A DNA stretch of 64,000 nt from Odoribacter sp. AF15-53 (GCF_003479425.1 NZ_QUHC01000006.1:62001-126000); one strand, 5' to 3'; counted from the stretch's first letter, positions 29,837 to 40,532 are shown. The notes: a model not told the origin generated them from the sequence alone. A program made the numbers and translations.

Positions 29837-30688
29837 ATGGAATTAAGATTCAGCACGAAATTACAAGGGAGTATTGCTCTCACGGACTCTTTTCACACAA
29901 GCAAGCCCCTACGGGAGGATGATAGCTTGTACAAATTTATCTGGTCTCGCAAAGGTAAGACTGTGATTAACGTGGACCACCAAGTGATCACGTTACAAGA
30001 AAATGATATCGTTTCCCTAACGAATCTTCATCATCTGGAAATAGAGGAACACGACGGGGAATATCTCACACTCCTTTTCAACAGTAATTTCTATTGCATC
30101 TACGGGAACGATCACGAAGTTTCATGCAGCGGTTTCCTTTTCAATGGTACCTCCCGTATCATGCACTTCCAGCTCTCTGAGGAGGAACAAAGCACGTGCG
30201 AGGCGATAATCGCCGGGCTCCAAAGTGAATTTCAAGAGAATGATAATCTAAAAGAAGAGATGTTGCGCATCCTGCTGAAACACTTTATTATACACGCTAC
30301 CCGTATCGCCCGCAAGAACTTACATATCACACCGGACATGGAAGAAAGTTTCAACACGGTTCGGCGTTTCTACGTGCTGGTAGACCAACATTTCAAGGAG
30401 AGGAAACAAGTACAGGATTACGCCGACATGCTGTGTAAATCGCCTAAAACCCTTTCACATCTTTTTTCGTTATACAATCTGAATTCCCCGTTGAAGGTGA
30501 TCCACCAGAGGGTGGAAGCGGAAGCAAAACGTCTTTTACTTTACAGCTCGATGACAGCTAAAGAAATTGCACATTTCCTAGGCTTCGAGGATCAGGCTAG
30601 TTTCAGTCGTTTTTTCAGGAAGGTTTCCGGGGAGAGTGTAACGCAGTACAAGCGTCAGTTGAAAGAATCGGGAAAAATTGACAACTAA
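29837..30688 (+). CDS. AraC-family transcriptional regulator
   Basis: 283 residues. The N-terminal cupin-like sensor domain (about 10-130) carries cysteines C87 and C97. The C-terminal AraC DNA-binding domain (about 185-280) has two helix-turn-helix units: VQDYADMLCKSPKTLSHLFS and AKEIAHFLGFEDQASFSRFF with the RKVSGESVTQYKRQ end. It stands directly upstream of rclC and rclA on the same strand, where E. coli has RclR regulation. However, the N-terminus does not resemble RclR and its redox cysteine 21 has no counterpart. It probably activates the two following genes, possibly with a different signal. Confidence 0.9.
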   Translation: MELRFSTKLQGSIALTDSFHTSKPLREDDSLYKFIWSRKGKTVINVDHQVITLQENDIVSLTNLHHLEIEEHDGEYLTLLFNSNFYCIYGNDHEVSCSGFLFNGTSRIMHFQLSEEEQSTCEAIIAGLQSEFQENDNLKEEMLRILLKHFIIHATRIARKNLHITPDMEESFNTVRRFYVLVDQHFKERKQVQDYADMLCKSPKTLSHLFSLYNLNSPLKVIHQRVEAEAKRLLLYSSMTAKEIAHFLGFEDQASFSRFFRKVSGESVTQYKRQLKESGKIDN

Positions 30689-30769
30689 AACAGAAAAATT
30701 GCCATTTTTAGCGAAATGCGGATAGCCGATCTTTGTACCTGAAGTTAAACCATATAATTCAGGAATAAA

Positions 30770-31378
30770 ATGAACGAGCAAGTAACAAGTATCATTCATC
30801 GTTTTTTAACGATCGCAGCATCAAGCAATGGTTTGGGTATTAAACTTATCCGGGTGGCAATCCTTATCATCTTCGTGTGGATCGGGGGGGTGAAATATTA
30901 TCACTACGAGGCGGACGGTATCGTGCCGTTTGTCGCCAATAGTCCTTTCATGAATTTTTTCTATGACAAGCAAGCCCCGGAATACAAAGAATACAAAAAT
31001 GCGGAAGGTGCTTACGTGGTAAAAAACCGAAAGTGGCATGAAGCGAACGGGACTTACACTTTTGCTTTCGGGCTAGGGGCATTGATCTGCACGATCGGAA
31101 TCCTAGTCTTCCTGGGTATTTTCTTCCCGCGCATCGGTATCGTCGGAGACCTACTAGCGATAATCATGACTATCGGAACCTTGTCGTTCCTAATCACGAC
31201 ACCCGAAGTTTGGGTCCCCAACCTGGGAAGCGGGGAATTCGGATTCCCCTTGTTATCGGGAGCAGGACGCCTGGTAATCAAGGACACGGCCATACTGGCG
31301 GGAGCCGTGGTTCTACTGTCCGACTCGGCACAGCGTATATTGAAACAATTAAAATACAAGGATCATGAAACAATTTGA
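30770..31378 (+). CDS. rclC: DUF417 inner-membrane protein, RclC-like
   Basis: 202 residues with four membrane helices. It matches E. coli RclC (YkgB) closely in family signature: IRVAILIIFVWIGGVKYYHY, EADGIVPFVANSPFMNFFY, TLSFLITTPEVWVPNLG, FPLLSGAGRLVIKDTAILAG. In E. coli rclC belongs to the RclR regulon and is needed for survival of reactive chlorine stress; the biochemical role is not known. Its end overlaps the start of rclA by 14 nt, so the two are translated from one message. Confidence 0.9.
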   Translation: MNEQVTSIIHRFLTIAASSNGLGIKLIRVAILIIFVWIGGVKYYHYEADGIVPFVANSPFMNFFYDKQAPEYKEYKNAEGAYVVKNRKWHEANGTYTFAFGLGALICTIGILVFLGIFFPRIGIVGDLLAIIMTIGTLSFLITTPEVWVPNLGSGEFGFPLLSGAGRLVIKDTAILAGAVVLLSDSAQRILKQLKYKDHETI

Positions 31379-32735
31379 CGCTATTATCATCGGGTTCGGC
31401 AAGGGAGGTAAAACCCTTGCCACGGAACTGGCTCAACATGACTGGACGGTTGCCATGATTGAACGGTCGGAAAAAATGTACGGGGGAACCTGTATCAACA
31501 TCGGATGTATCCCGACCAAAGCTCTTATTCACCAAGCAGAACTCGCCGCACAAAAGCAAGGACTTTCGTTCGAAGAGAAGAAAGCGGACTACCGGAAAGC
31601 GATCGAATTCAAAAATAACGTGACGACAAAACTCCGCCAAAAGAACTACGATAATCTCGCAGACAACAAGAATATCACGGTTTACACGGGTGAAGGTCAA
31701 TTCGTCTCGCCGGAGATCGTGAGGGTTACTACCAAAAAGGAGATGTTCGACCTGACAGCAAAGCATATCTTTATAAACACGGGAGCCGAGACCGTGATTC
31801 CCCCGATCGAGGGAATACAGGATAACCCGCGAGTATACACGAGCACGACGATTATGGAACTTGAAGAACTTCCCCGCCACCTAGTGATTGTCGGGGGTGG
31901 TTACATCGGCCTGGAATTCGCCTCCATGTACGCCTCCTTCGGATCGGAAGTGACCGTGCTGGAAGGTTTCTCGGAATTGATTCCCAGGGAAGACCGGGAC
32001 ATCGCCGCCAACGTGAAGGAAGTACTGGAGAAGAAAGGAATCCGGTTTATACTGAATGCCAATGTTCAGTCCATACACGATAAAGAAGGACTGGCTAGCC
32101 TGACTTACAAGGACTCGAAAAGCGGAAGATCAAACACGATAGAAGCAGATGCAGTCCTCCTGGCGACAGGAAGAAAACCTAATACAGAGCATCTGAACTT
32201 GCAGGCGGCAGGCGTGCAGGTCAACGACCGGGGAGCTATTATCGTGGACGAATACCTGAGAACGACCTTTCCAAACATCCGTGCTATCGGGGACGTCAAA
32301 GGCGGGTTACAATTTACTTATATATCCCTGGATGACTATCGCGTGATCCGGGAAGATCTGTTCGGGGACAAGAGCCGGGGAACGACTGATCGGGACCCCG
32401 TAAGTTATTCCGTGTTTATCGCCCCACCGCTATCTCGCATCGGTATGAGCGAGGAGGAAGCCCGTAAAAAGAACTTGGAGATTAAAGTGAACAAATTCAC
32501 GGTTGGTTCTATCCCGCGAGTACACACGATCGGCAAAACAGAGGGGATGTTAAAGGCTATCATTGACGTGAAAACAAAAAAGATTCTGGGATGCACGTTG
32601 TTCTGCCCGGAATCCAGCGAGATCATCAATATCATTGCTATCGCCATGAAGACAGGACAAGATTACACGTTCCTCCGAGATTTCATTTTCACGCACCCGA
32701 CCATGAGCGAATCGTTCAACGATTTATTCAAATAA
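31365..32735 (+). CDS. rclA: RclA-like flavoprotein disulfide reductase
   Basis: 456 residues, pyridine-nucleotide-disulfide oxidoreductase fold. FAD-binding IIGFGKGGKTLATELA (GxGxxG variant), redox-active CINIGC in YGGTCINIGCIPTKALIH (C43 and C48), NAD-binding VGGGYIGLEFASMYASFGSE, and the C-terminal dimerisation domain ending IFTHPTMSESFNDLF. The similarity to E. coli RclA is high along its whole length, including LQFTYISLDDYR. E. coli RclA is a Cu(II) reductase protecting against hypochlorous acid. It lies in an operon with rclC; only 36 nt separate it from the convergent histidine-kinase gene. Confidence 0.93.
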   Translation: MKQFDAIIIGFGKGGKTLATELAQHDWTVAMIERSEKMYGGTCINIGCIPTKALIHQAELAAQKQGLSFEEKKADYRKAIEFKNNVTTKLRQKNYDNLADNKNITVYTGEGQFVSPEIVRVTTKKEMFDLTAKHIFINTGAETVIPPIEGIQDNPRVYTSTTIMELEELPRHLVIVGGGYIGLEFASMYASFGSEVTVLEGFSELIPREDRDIAANVKEVLEKKGIRFILNANVQSIHDKEGLASLTYKDSKSGRSNTIEADAVLLATGRKPNTEHLNLQAAGVQVNDRGAIIVDEYLRTTFPNIRAIGDVKGGLQFTYISLDDYRVIREDLFGDKSRGTTDRDPVSYSVFIAPPLSRIGMSEEEARKKNLEIKVNKFTVGSIPRVHTIGKTEGMLKAIIDVKTKKILGCTLFCPESSEIINIIAIAMKTGQDYTFLRDFIFTHPTMSESFNDLFK

Positions 32736-32771
32736 ATAGACTTGCAAAATTACCGGGGATGTCGTCAAACG

Positions 32772-35483
32772 CTATGATGCTTTTGATGCATCCTCTTTCT
32801 TTTTCCAGGAGGATTCGGGTAAAATAAACCAGAAGGTTGACCCTTTCCCGAAAACCGAGTCTACGCCAATTTGCCCGCCCAATTTCGTCACGATACTCTC
32901 GCAGATAGAAAGCCCAAGTCCCGTTCCTTGTTGGAAAGAATTCAGTTTCACGAAACGCCCGAACACTTCTTTCAATTTATCTTCGGGAATCCCGCATCCC
33001 GTATCGGAGACATAAAAATACAGGGAATTGTTCTTTCCTAGCTTGTAGCCGAAGCGAATGGACCCGCAGGATGTAAATTTCATGGCATTCGTCAGGAAAT
33101 TATTCACCACTTGCATCAACCGGTTGGCATCGGAATAAATCATGCATTCCGGTAAATAATCAGCAAATTCAACAACGACCGAATCATTTTTCAAACGCAT
33201 ACGGGCCGTTTGCTCGATTTCAGTCAACAAGACATTAAGATTGATCTTGGAATACACGAATTCAAACACGCCCGCCTCTATTTTTGATAAATCCAGTATA
33301 TCACCGATCAATTGCAATAATAAAGTATTGTTGTTTTCTATGATCTTGATGTATTCCCGCCGCTCGTTTTCATCCTCCGTGTACGCCAACACGTTCGAGA
33401 ATCCCACGATCGCGTTCAACGGGGTACGGATTTCGTGGCTCATATTAGCGAGGAATGCGGATTTCAAATGATTAGATACTTCTGCCGCTTCTTTTGCCTT
33501 CACCAATTCTTCTTCCATTTTTTTCCGCTCGTCAATAAGCAAAGAGCCTCCCACCAACATGGTCGGATGCCCCTCTCCATCTTTCTCCCCCACGATGACA
33601 AAACTCTGGAACCAAAAATACTCGCCATTCCCATTGATAAGTCTTGCCCGGTATTCTTCTTGAATAATATCAGCACGCTTGTAAATCAGATCCCGGTAAG
33701 CGTTACGCATCCGGTCGCGATCATCCGGATGCACAAGCATATACCCCTCGTCTTCGGTTATGATATTCGGGGCTCCTGCCATACAATGATCGAGAGACAC
33801 GTATTGAATATCATAGTTGATAGTCTTCTTCAATAGATCCCACGTCCAGGGAATCAGGCGTGTAGCTCCCAGTACCAACTCGTACCTCCTGTTCAGTTTT
33901 TCCAGGGATGCCTGATGTCTCTTTGTATTCTGGGAAGCCAAATATTCTTCCGTCCGATCGATGAAAAACACATCAAGCATATCTTTTTCAGAGGTCGGGA
34001 ACGATAGCTTGTCGTAATAACGAATTCTATTATTTTCTTCCGGGAAGACAAAGGATGCCACCCGTCCGGTTTCTTTATTCATCATGTAATCCAGAAGCTG
34101 GTTATGAACATCCGCCTCGCTCAAGCGTTTCCCCACGATTTGTTCCCGGCTACAATGAAAGACTTTTTCAAAAGAAACATTCACGTCATGAAACACGAAA
34201 TCAAAGACATTTCCTTTGAGGTCATATATCAATTGCTTGCGCATGTATATCACCGGCATATTATCCACCAATCGCCGGTACTGAGAGAGCAATTGAATTT
34301 CACGTGCCCGCAACCGTTGCCGTTGAAGAATAACGTGAAAACGCATCAACACGATAGCCCCCAATAATATAATCAAGGCAATCCCGATGACAATGTATAT
34401 TTTATAACGCTGTAAAAAATCGGGTGGAACTTGGAAATAAACGGCATTACTAGGAAAACGATCAGGATCTATCCCGTGATGTACCAAATGGTGATAATTC
34501 AAATACATGCGAGGCGTTCCTCCCATCTGAAAAGGGATATCACTGGCAGTCTTACCGTTTAAAATTTCCCGTAGCGTTTGAACAACCCGACTCCCAAATT
34601 CCTGAACGGAAATAAAATATCCTCCAGCGAAAGCTCCTGTCTCGATATCCATTTCCGATAAGGTGAACACGGGCGTATCTGCGAAACCGAAAATAATCTT
34701 CTGGATATTATCAGCCAGATAATGATTTTCCGCCTGATTTCTTCCCATGAACCATGAATAGTATATAATCCCGACACCTCGATCATAACACATCAAGGTA
34801 TCAAGTAATTGCTCTGTCGTCACGTCAAGCGAACAAAGCATTTCCAACTCCAAGTGCGGAAACTCTTGCTTCATCACGTAAGTCATTTCCTCGCGAGCCA
34901 CGGCACTAATATACCGCCCGTCCGAGATGAACGCAATTTTCTTGATACCGGGTTGTAGTCTACGAATCAATTCGATTGTTTCCTTGATATAAAATGGCTG
35001 TTTCAGTACGGTCAAATTATAAGGAGCCGTCTCCTCTCTGGTTGAAATAAATTTCCCCTCCCCTTCCAGATCGCCATGAAGCAAGTCCTCTAGATGAACC
35101 GGAATTGAATCCCGCGAGTAACAAATCACGACAGGTACATCTTTCCACTCAGCATCAAATAAGGGCTGGCATACTATCCACCCCGGATCCCCAATAAAAA
35201 CAACAGCACGAGGTGGCGTTAGATGACGTCCCAGCAACCACCCCCTTCTTTCCTCGGCTTCTTCCAATGTTTTAATTGCCGGCACCCAAAGCTCCTCCGC
35301 CTCTACCCGAATTCCACCAGACGTGAGTTCATCCCGGATATTTTGATACAAACTTTTCGTCCAGACTTCACTGAAGTTTACAGAATTAAGAACCAGTACA
35401 TAATCTTTCTCCCGTGTATCTCCCGCCCAACCAGAGAAACACACAAACAAAAAGAAAAACAATACCGACACTTTCCTCATCAT
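32772..35483 (-). CDS. sensor histidine kinase with periplasmic binding-protein-like sensor
   Basis: 903 residues. Signal peptide 1-20; periplasmic sensor about 25-355 resembling an ABC-transporter substrate-binding protein (two alternating lobes: [37 protein letters not shown]); one membrane helix at 362-383; two PAS domains (about 405-515 and 535-655); HisKA with phospho-acceptor H683 in [20 protein letters not shown]; HATPase about 780-890 ([35 protein letters not shown]). There is no receiver domain and no response regulator gene nearby. It may sense a small molecule in the periplasm. It is convergent with rclA and lies just after the end of locus A. Confidence 0.92.
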   Translation of the reverse strand: MMRKVSVLFFFLFVCFSGWAGDTREKDYVLVLNSVNFSEVWTKSLYQNIRDELTSGGIRVEAEELWVPAIKTLEEAEERRGWLLGRHLTPPRAVVFIGDPGWIVCQPLFDAEWKDVPVVICYSRDSIPVHLEDLLHGDLEGEGKFISTREETAPYNLTVLKQPFYIKETIELIRRLQPGIKKIAFISDGRYISAVAREEMTYVMKQEFPHLELEMLCSLDVTTEQLLDTLMCYDRGVGIIYYSWFMGRNQAENHYLADNIQKIIFGFADTPVFTLSEMDIETGAFAGGYFISVQEFGSRVVQTLREILNGKTASDIPFQMGGTPRMYLNYHHLVHHGIDPDRFPSNAVYFQVPPDFLQRYKIYIVIGIALIILLGAIVLMRFHVILQRQRLRAREIQLLSQYRRLVDNMPVIYMRKQLIYDLKGNVFDFVFHDVNVSFEKVFHCSREQIVGKRLSEADVHNQLLDYMMNKETGRVASFVFPEENNRIRYYDKLSFPTSEKDMLDVFFIDRTEEYLASQNTKRHQASLEKLNRRYELVLGATRLIPWTWDLLKKTINYDIQYVSLDHCMAGAPNIITEDEGYMLVHPDDRDRMRNAYRDLIYKRADIIQEEYRARLINGNGEYFWFQSFVIVGEKDGEGHPTMLVGGSLLIDERKKMEEELVKAKEAAEVSNHLKSAFLANMSHEIRTPLNAIVGFSNVLAYTEDENERREYIKIIENNNTLLLQLIGDILDLSKIEAGVFEFVYSKINLNVLLTEIEQTARMRLKNDSVVVEFADYLPECMIYSDANRLMQVVNNFLTNAMKFTSCGSIRFGYKLGKNNSLYFYVSDTGCGIPEDKLKEVFGRFVKLNSFQQGTGLGLSICESIVTKLGGQIGVDSVFGKGSTFWFILPESSWKKKEDASKAS

Positions 35484-35634
35484 AGTTTTAATTCATACGC
35501 CGGCATCAAAAATACGAAATATTAATATGTTTGTCTCCCTGTTAAGCTAACTTTTCGAATATTTTTTAAGAATATCAAATGTTATAGGACAAAAACTATA
35601 TATTCCCTGATCTACAACAATATAATTACGAGAC

Positions 35635-35672
35635 AAAGCACAGTTGGAAATAAAATTCTACAACTGTGCTTT
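35635..35672 (-). terminator. hairpin at the end of locus A
   Basis: Perfect 12-bp stem AAAGCACAGTTG / CAACTGTGCTTT with a 14-nt loop, 20 nt past the last gene of the operon. On the minus strand only a short T stretch follows, so it is a probable terminator or mRNA-stabilising end. Confidence 0.6.
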
Positions 35673-35691
35673 AGATACAAATTAATAATTT

Positions 35692-36786
35692 CTACAAGTC
35701 GTCAAATATTATTCTTAATTTATCAGACAACTCCTGCCCATACAAATTAACAGCCACGATGATACCTTCCGGATCGATCAAGAATACCCGGGGAACGGAA
35801 GAGACGCCAAAAGTTTTAGCGACTTCACTTTTTTGATCCAACACGTGTTTCCACGTAGTCTGATCTTCCTTGATCGCTTTTTTCCAAGCATCCGGATTCT
35901 GATCTATACTCACGCCCAATACCTCGAAGCCTTTCGATTGATATTCTTTATACAATTCAAAAACGTGTTTTCCTTCCCTACGGCAAGGTGCACACCAAGA
36001 AGCCCAAAAATCCAACAATACCCATTTCCCTTTTAAAGTTGATAAGTTAAAAGATTTTCCGTCTATATCCGGTAAATTAATTTCAGGTATTTTAGCTCCC
36101 ACGGCCACCCCTCGCATCAAATCACGACGTTGGGATATCAAACGAACATCATTGTTATTTTCCATCCCCGCATAACTCCGCACTAAAGAGTCCAGTTCCA
36201 CATATTGTAATTTTTGCATCAAAGAAGTGCGGTAGAAACAGGCCGCAACATATTTATGCTCCGAATGATTCAAAAAATCCTTCCGAAAGACTTTCCTGGC
36301 TTTTGTTGCATCGGTAAAAGCTTTTGTTGCTGCACGAACTTTTTCCCGATCCTTTGTCTCAAATGATTTCTGGTATGCCTGGGCACATTCCATCTCTACT
36401 TTTTCCAATCGACGCTCTTCCCCGTTAAAATATCCCCATAATTCATTTGTCGGAGTACCCGTAACTTTTCCATAATAAATAGAATCTCTTTTCACGGCCA
36501 CTTGAATCTTTCCCGGTTCCAAAAACAATATCAAACTTCCCCGTTGATTATCAAAAAACAACTGCACGGATTGAATCTCCGAGGTCTCCCCTTTAAATTC
36601 AAAATGCCCTTTCTTGATGTCCGAAGTTCCCAATTCGTTATACCCCTCCATCGTTTTCTGTTTCATCACCACCCGCCCAGATTCCATCCCTGCAATTTTC
36701 CCTGCAATTTTGTATTGGCCCGCATGTTGCGCATGAACCACGCAACATGCAAGCACAAACACCACACAAAACAATATCTTCCTCAT
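35692..36786 (-). CDS. TlpA-like thiol-disulfide oxidoreductase with DUF4369 domain
   Basis: 364 residues. Signal peptide 1-19 (MRKILFCVVFVLACCVVHA); DUF4369-like N-terminal beta domain (about 24-130: YKIAGKIAGMESGRVVMKQK); linker; C-terminal AhpC/TSA-thioredoxin domain (about 228-362) with WASWCAPC (C265, C268) and SVPRVFLIDPEG containing the cis-proline. Such proteins reduce or exchange disulfides in the periplasm. Last gene of locus A, one base after the PKD-like gene, so it is probably translationally coupled with it. Confidence 0.9.
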   Translation of the reverse strand: MRKILFCVVFVLACCVVHAQHAGQYKIAGKIAGMESGRVVMKQKTMEGYNELGTSDIKKGHFEFKGETSEIQSVQLFFDNQRGSLILFLEPGKIQVAVKRDSIYYGKVTGTPTNELWGYFNGEERRLEKVEMECAQAYQKSFETKDREKVRAATKAFTDATKARKVFRKDFLNHSEHKYVAACFYRTSLMQKLQYVELDSLVRSYAGMENNNDVRLISQRRDLMRGVAVGAKIPEINLPDIDGKSFNLSTLKGKWVLLDFWASWCAPCRREGKHVFELYKEYQSKGFEVLGVSIDQNPDAWKKAIKEDQTTWKHVLDQKSEVAKTFGVSSVPRVFLIDPEGIIVAVNLYGQELSDKLRIIFDDL

Positions 36787-36787
36787 T

Positions 36788-38302
36788 TTATTTTTCTCTA
36801 TAAGTTACATCTACCGGTTTCCCGAATCCGTCATGTATCGTGGGTGTTCCGAACTCATCCCCGAACACGGTCGGAACATCATAGGTACGAACCACTCCGT
36901 TTAACCCGGCACCGGACTTCACGGATCCGACGATTAATTTATTTTGCATGGTTGAATTCGGGTACATTCCCATAAATAAATTGAATTTCAACATTGTTAT
37001 CGTTTCTCCTGCTAAATGAATCGGATCTATCTGGTGACCTTCCAAGTCAAAATGATAAACCGTATTTCCAACAGCATAGAATAGCCAGGGCAGACTGGGA
37101 TGTACCGCAAAACAAGTTGCTTTTTCAATTTCCGGATAGTCCAGTTTCATAAATTTAGTTTGAGTAACTCCTCCATAAGCACCTACTTTCATTGCATACA
37201 AATAACGAGAATAAGGAGCTTCAGTATCTTGCAATATCGCATACACGGTACCAGCATCATATCGAGAATTTGCCATGTAAACAAATTCCTTCCCCGTTTT
37301 CCATGGGAATTCAGCCTCTTTCGCAGACATTAACTCACAATTCTTCATACTGTTCGCAATCATTACAAAACGCTTGTTTGAAGTATCGTATAATATCCGA
37401 TTAGGATTGTAAGCACTATAAGACGTATTCACCCCTACAGCCGGAGCTACATTGAAATAATTCTCATTATCACCCGCAATAAAGTTAATCGGTACCCCAA
37501 AAAGCACTTGTTGACCAAATGTTGTTCCCCCGAAAACATACTTATCCGAAACAAGCAATTCCCAACCCATTCCGGCTGTTCTGTTCGAAGCAACAAAATC
37601 CACCGGATATTCTAACATTTCATAACGAATATCATTTCCCTCATCCCATTCATAGGTAGCAACATCAAGAGTGGCTGTCGTTGTCTCTGTCATAAGATAG
37701 AATCTCGGATCCGTTCCCCATTGAACATAGTACATATCAAACACGACATTTAATCCTTTGGGACCTTTTAATCGCGGGGCTTCCCGAAGTAAATCACGTA
37801 CTACCACATCTTCTTTGGATGACATCGAAATCAAATCCAAACGAGCGTAACCCTCAACATCCGAAAGGACTAACCACCCTTCATTCAACTGCGTGGTTAC
37901 TTTCAATTTGAACGATCCTTTCCAAGTTACCCGGGTAATTGTATCCTTAACCAAGCAATTTACATCATATTCTCCATCAGGGATTTCTACAAAATAATTC
38001 AATTCTCTCTCTTCTCCTATCACATACGATGTCGTTTGAGTTTCCCCGACCTTTAACTGAGACACTGCTTCCCATTTAAAAGAATACCGATCTGACATAC
38101 GACCATCATCAGCCGTAGCCTCTATAACAGGAGTCACTCGTAGAGTATCAGCATTCCGATATTTCATTTGCATTTCAGTAGGTAATCCTGTTATCTGCAA
38201 TTCGTTTATTTCGTGGTAATCATAATTTCCTTTGTCATCAAAGCAACCGAGGACCACGACCGTCATAAATATCGTCAATAAAAACAATATATTTTTCATC
38301 AT
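36788..38302 (-). CDS. PKD-like family lipoprotein, locus A
   Basis: 504 residues. Lipoprotein signal peptide with lipobox ending VVLGC, then FDDKGNYDYHEINELQITGL, the diagnostic start of the PKD-like lipoprotein family found beside SusD/DUF4843 genes. Immunoglobulin-like N-terminal part, then a propeller-like region (WGTDPRFYLMTETT, NSRYDAGTVYAILQD, CFAVHPSLPWLFYAVGN). Presumably a surface or periplasmic ligand-binding partner of the SusCD transporter; the substrate is unknown. It lies 18 nt after the DUF4843 gene. Confidence 0.85.
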   Translation of the reverse strand: MMKNILFLLTIFMTVVVLGCFDDKGNYDYHEINELQITGLPTEMQMKYRNADTLRVTPVIEATADDGRMSDRYSFKWEAVSQLKVGETQTTSYVIGEERELNYFVEIPDGEYDVNCLVKDTITRVTWKGSFKLKVTTQLNEGWLVLSDVEGYARLDLISMSSKEDVVVRDLLREAPRLKGPKGLNVVFDMYYVQWGTDPRFYLMTETTTATLDVATYEWDEGNDIRYEMLEYPVDFVASNRTAGMGWELLVSDKYVFGGTTFGQQVLFGVPINFIAGDNENYFNVAPAVGVNTSYSAYNPNRILYDTSNKRFVMIANSMKNCELMSAKEAEFPWKTGKEFVYMANSRYDAGTVYAILQDTEAPYSRYLYAMKVGAYGGVTQTKFMKLDYPEIEKATCFAVHPSLPWLFYAVGNTVYHFDLEGHQIDPIHLAGETITMLKFNLFMGMYPNSTMQNKLIVGSVKSGAGLNGVVRTYDVPTVFGDEFGTPTIHDGFGKPVDVTYREK

Positions 38303-38320
38303 ATATACTCTTTTAGGTTT

Positions 38321-39070
38321 TTATTTGTAATAAACATCACCCATTTTCATCAATGTCACATTATCATCTTCATAAACGGGGTGACCATTTGTACTGTAAT
38401 CATTCAATATTTGCACCATTTTTGCCGCAATATATTTTTGCCGAGAACTTATCATGTAGCTTGCATCGTTAAACATATCTCGCGTTAAATTCAACTCTTC
38501 ACAGATCATATCTAGTTTTTTTACCGAAAATTCACCAAACTCGTACGTACTCCATTTCGTGGGTGGTGCCATGATCTCGGAGAAAAAGATCTTGTAACGA
38601 ATCGCACTATACTCTTTATCTTTTGAAGAAGTCACTTTTGTTGGATAATTCAATGTAAAATACTCGTTCTCTTCCAACTCCAATATAAGATAACGCTCCT
38701 CTTTTTTTAATATTTCGGGTCTCAATAACTCTACTAGAATTGTCCCAAACGTATTACCGGCCGAAATGGTATATGAATCCGGTAAGGTTTTGAAATCAAC
38801 CTCAGCCGTGGCATTCGTTTCTGCTATTTTCACTTTCACCTGTCGATCATAATTTTTTACTTCTCCCCCGGTTCTTACTTGAATATAAAGAGAATCTACA
38901 GACTTATTTACATCGACATAAGCGAATGAAAAATAGGTGGAATCTAATCCTGCAGATGGATTAAAATAGACAAAATCACGCCCAGAATAAAGATCCAGAT
39001 CTTTCTGGCAACTCCACCCAACCGTCAGTAAAGTTGCAAGTACAAATATATTTTTTATCATGTCGTTCAT
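38321..39070 (-). CDS. DUF4843 lipoprotein, locus A
   Basis: 249 residues. Lipobox GWSC in MIKNIFVLATLLTVGWSCQK; the mature part has the DUF4843 layout (DFVYFNPSAGLDSTYFSFAY, VQVRTGG-like, LPDSYTISAGNTFGTILVEL, APPTKWSTYEFGEFSVKKLD). The role is unknown; family members are regular third genes after susC-susD. It lies 3 nt after susD. Confidence 0.87.
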   Translation of the reverse strand: MNDMIKNIFVLATLLTVGWSCQKDLDLYSGRDFVYFNPSAGLDSTYFSFAYVDVNKSVDSLYIQVRTGGEVKNYDRQVKVKIAETNATAEVDFKTLPDSYTISAGNTFGTILVELLRPEILKKEERYLILELEENEYFTLNYPTKVTSSKDKEYSAIRYKIFFSEIMAPPTKWSTYEFGEFSVKKLDMICEELNLTRDMFNDASYMISSRQKYIAAKMVQILNDYSTNGHPVYEDDNVTLMKMGDVYYK

Positions 39071-39073
39071 ATT

Positions 39074-40522
39074 TTAATTTCTATAATCAGTTTCGCTATC
39101 AGGTAACGGAAATTTATATTTTGTCTCGTCCATGACAACATCCCCACTATCATCACCAGCTGGAATAGAGGATACATTCAATCGTTTGTAATAATAAAAT
39201 AATTGTCCCTCACCAAAAAACTCTTTCATATACTCTTCTTTTAAAACTTGCTGTATATCTATCACTTCTGTATCCTCAAAAGCGATCAGACCTCGATTTC
39301 TCCGGATTTGATTCAAACAAGCCCGTGCCTCTGATTCATCATCCGTCGTTTCGGCCACGATATAAAACATCTCACTGATACGAATCATCGGAACCAAATA
39401 AGAGTAGAAAGGATCAGCCTCCTCCGTTGCCTCATATTTATGGAAACAACGGAAAGTATATTTTCCATTATCCGGCTTGATCCAAAACGGTGTAAAACGC
39501 CAATCACTAGAGTTTTCCGATAAGAATATATTTAACAAACTTGTATTTGTCGGAGCCAATATCCCATTATCCAATTCCGGAGTAAAGTAATCCGTGAATA
39601 TATCCCCCCGCTGTTTGTTTTCCAAACCAAACAGGACCTCTGTTGAAAATACTCTATCTTTTTTCTTATTACTACTTTCCATTATTGCGTTATATTTCAC
39701 AAAGGGATACCATTTAGGCTGTATCTCGACTAATTTCCGAGCCATAGTTAATGCATTCTCATTTTGTCCCGCATACAGATACACGCGCGCCATCAAAGCT
39801 TGCACGGCATAGTAATTCAACCGATAAGTACGTAAACGCATATCATTATTCCCATCAGCGGCCGTGGTATTTCTCGGGCCTTCCGTGATTACCGGATCAT
39901 TAACCAACAATTCTTCCGCTTTCTTCAAATCCGTCAACACATTATCAATGACTTCCGATGCCGGAAGAATATTTGATCCCTCGTAAGAAAATTTTTTGTT
40001 ATAACAGATCGAAAGCCCTTCCGGATTTGTCTTGTAAACGGGCCCAAACAACCGCAATAGATCAAAATGCAACATTGCCCGCAAAGCCAACGCTTCCCCG
40101 TAAACAAGATTATAATTATCGCCTGTAAATACATCCTTACGCTGATCTGCATTCTCCATCAATTTATTACAATTCATAATCAAAGCATACATCTTTTGCC
40201 ATAAACCATCTATGCTTGATTTCACGTCATCATCACTATAATTATAAGCGACCCATTCCTTATAAGTACCAATGGACGAAAGATTATAACGCTGAGCCAG
40301 TATTTCAACCATCCTGAACATTAAATCCCCACCATATAAATTTCTTTGATTCAACTCCACGTATACCCCTGTCAAAGATTGTTTAAATCCCTCTTCGGTT
40401 TCGTACAATTGATCTTCCAACACTTTATCTATCGGCTTCAGATCCAACCAACTATCACAGCCACTTATCATGATCACGAGTAACGCGACACATATCGTTT
40501 TTATAGATTTTAATACTTTCAT
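39074..40522 (-). CDS. susD: SusD/RagB-family lipoprotein, locus A
   Basis: 482 residues. Lipobox GC in MISGCDSWLDLKPIDKVLED; SusD-like N-terminal domain (TEEGFKQSLTGVYVELNQRN), TPR-like helices (YYAVQALMARVYLYAGQNEN) and a RagB/SusD C-terminal domain (MIRISEMFYIVAETTDDESE, EYMKEFFGEGQLFYYYKRLN). It forms the lid over the SusC barrel and delivers substrate. It lies 10 nt after susC. No glycoside hydrolase is nearby, so a glycan substrate is not indicated. Confidence 0.93.
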   Translation of the reverse strand: MKVLKSIKTICVALLVIMISGCDSWLDLKPIDKVLEDQLYETEEGFKQSLTGVYVELNQRNLYGGDLMFRMVEILAQRYNLSSIGTYKEWVAYNYSDDDVKSSIDGLWQKMYALIMNCNKLMENADQRKDVFTGDNYNLVYGEALALRAMLHFDLLRLFGPVYKTNPEGLSICYNKKFSYEGSNILPASEVIDNVLTDLKKAEELLVNDPVITEGPRNTTAADGNNDMRLRTYRLNYYAVQALMARVYLYAGQNENALTMARKLVEIQPKWYPFVKYNAIMESSNKKKDRVFSTEVLFGLENKQRGDIFTDYFTPELDNGILAPTNTSLLNIFLSENSSDWRFTPFWIKPDNGKYTFRCFHKYEATEEADPFYSYLVPMIRISEMFYIVAETTDDESEARACLNQIRRNRGLIAFEDTEVIDIQQVLKEEYMKEFFGEGQLFYYYKRLNVSSIPAGDDSGDVVMDETKYKFPLPDSETDYRN

Positions 40523-40532
40523 ATCACATCAT

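Noticed and set aside
31278..31880. 200-codon minus-strand frame opposite rclC and rclA
   Set aside because: It is antisense to two strongly supported genes and shows no recognisable domain.
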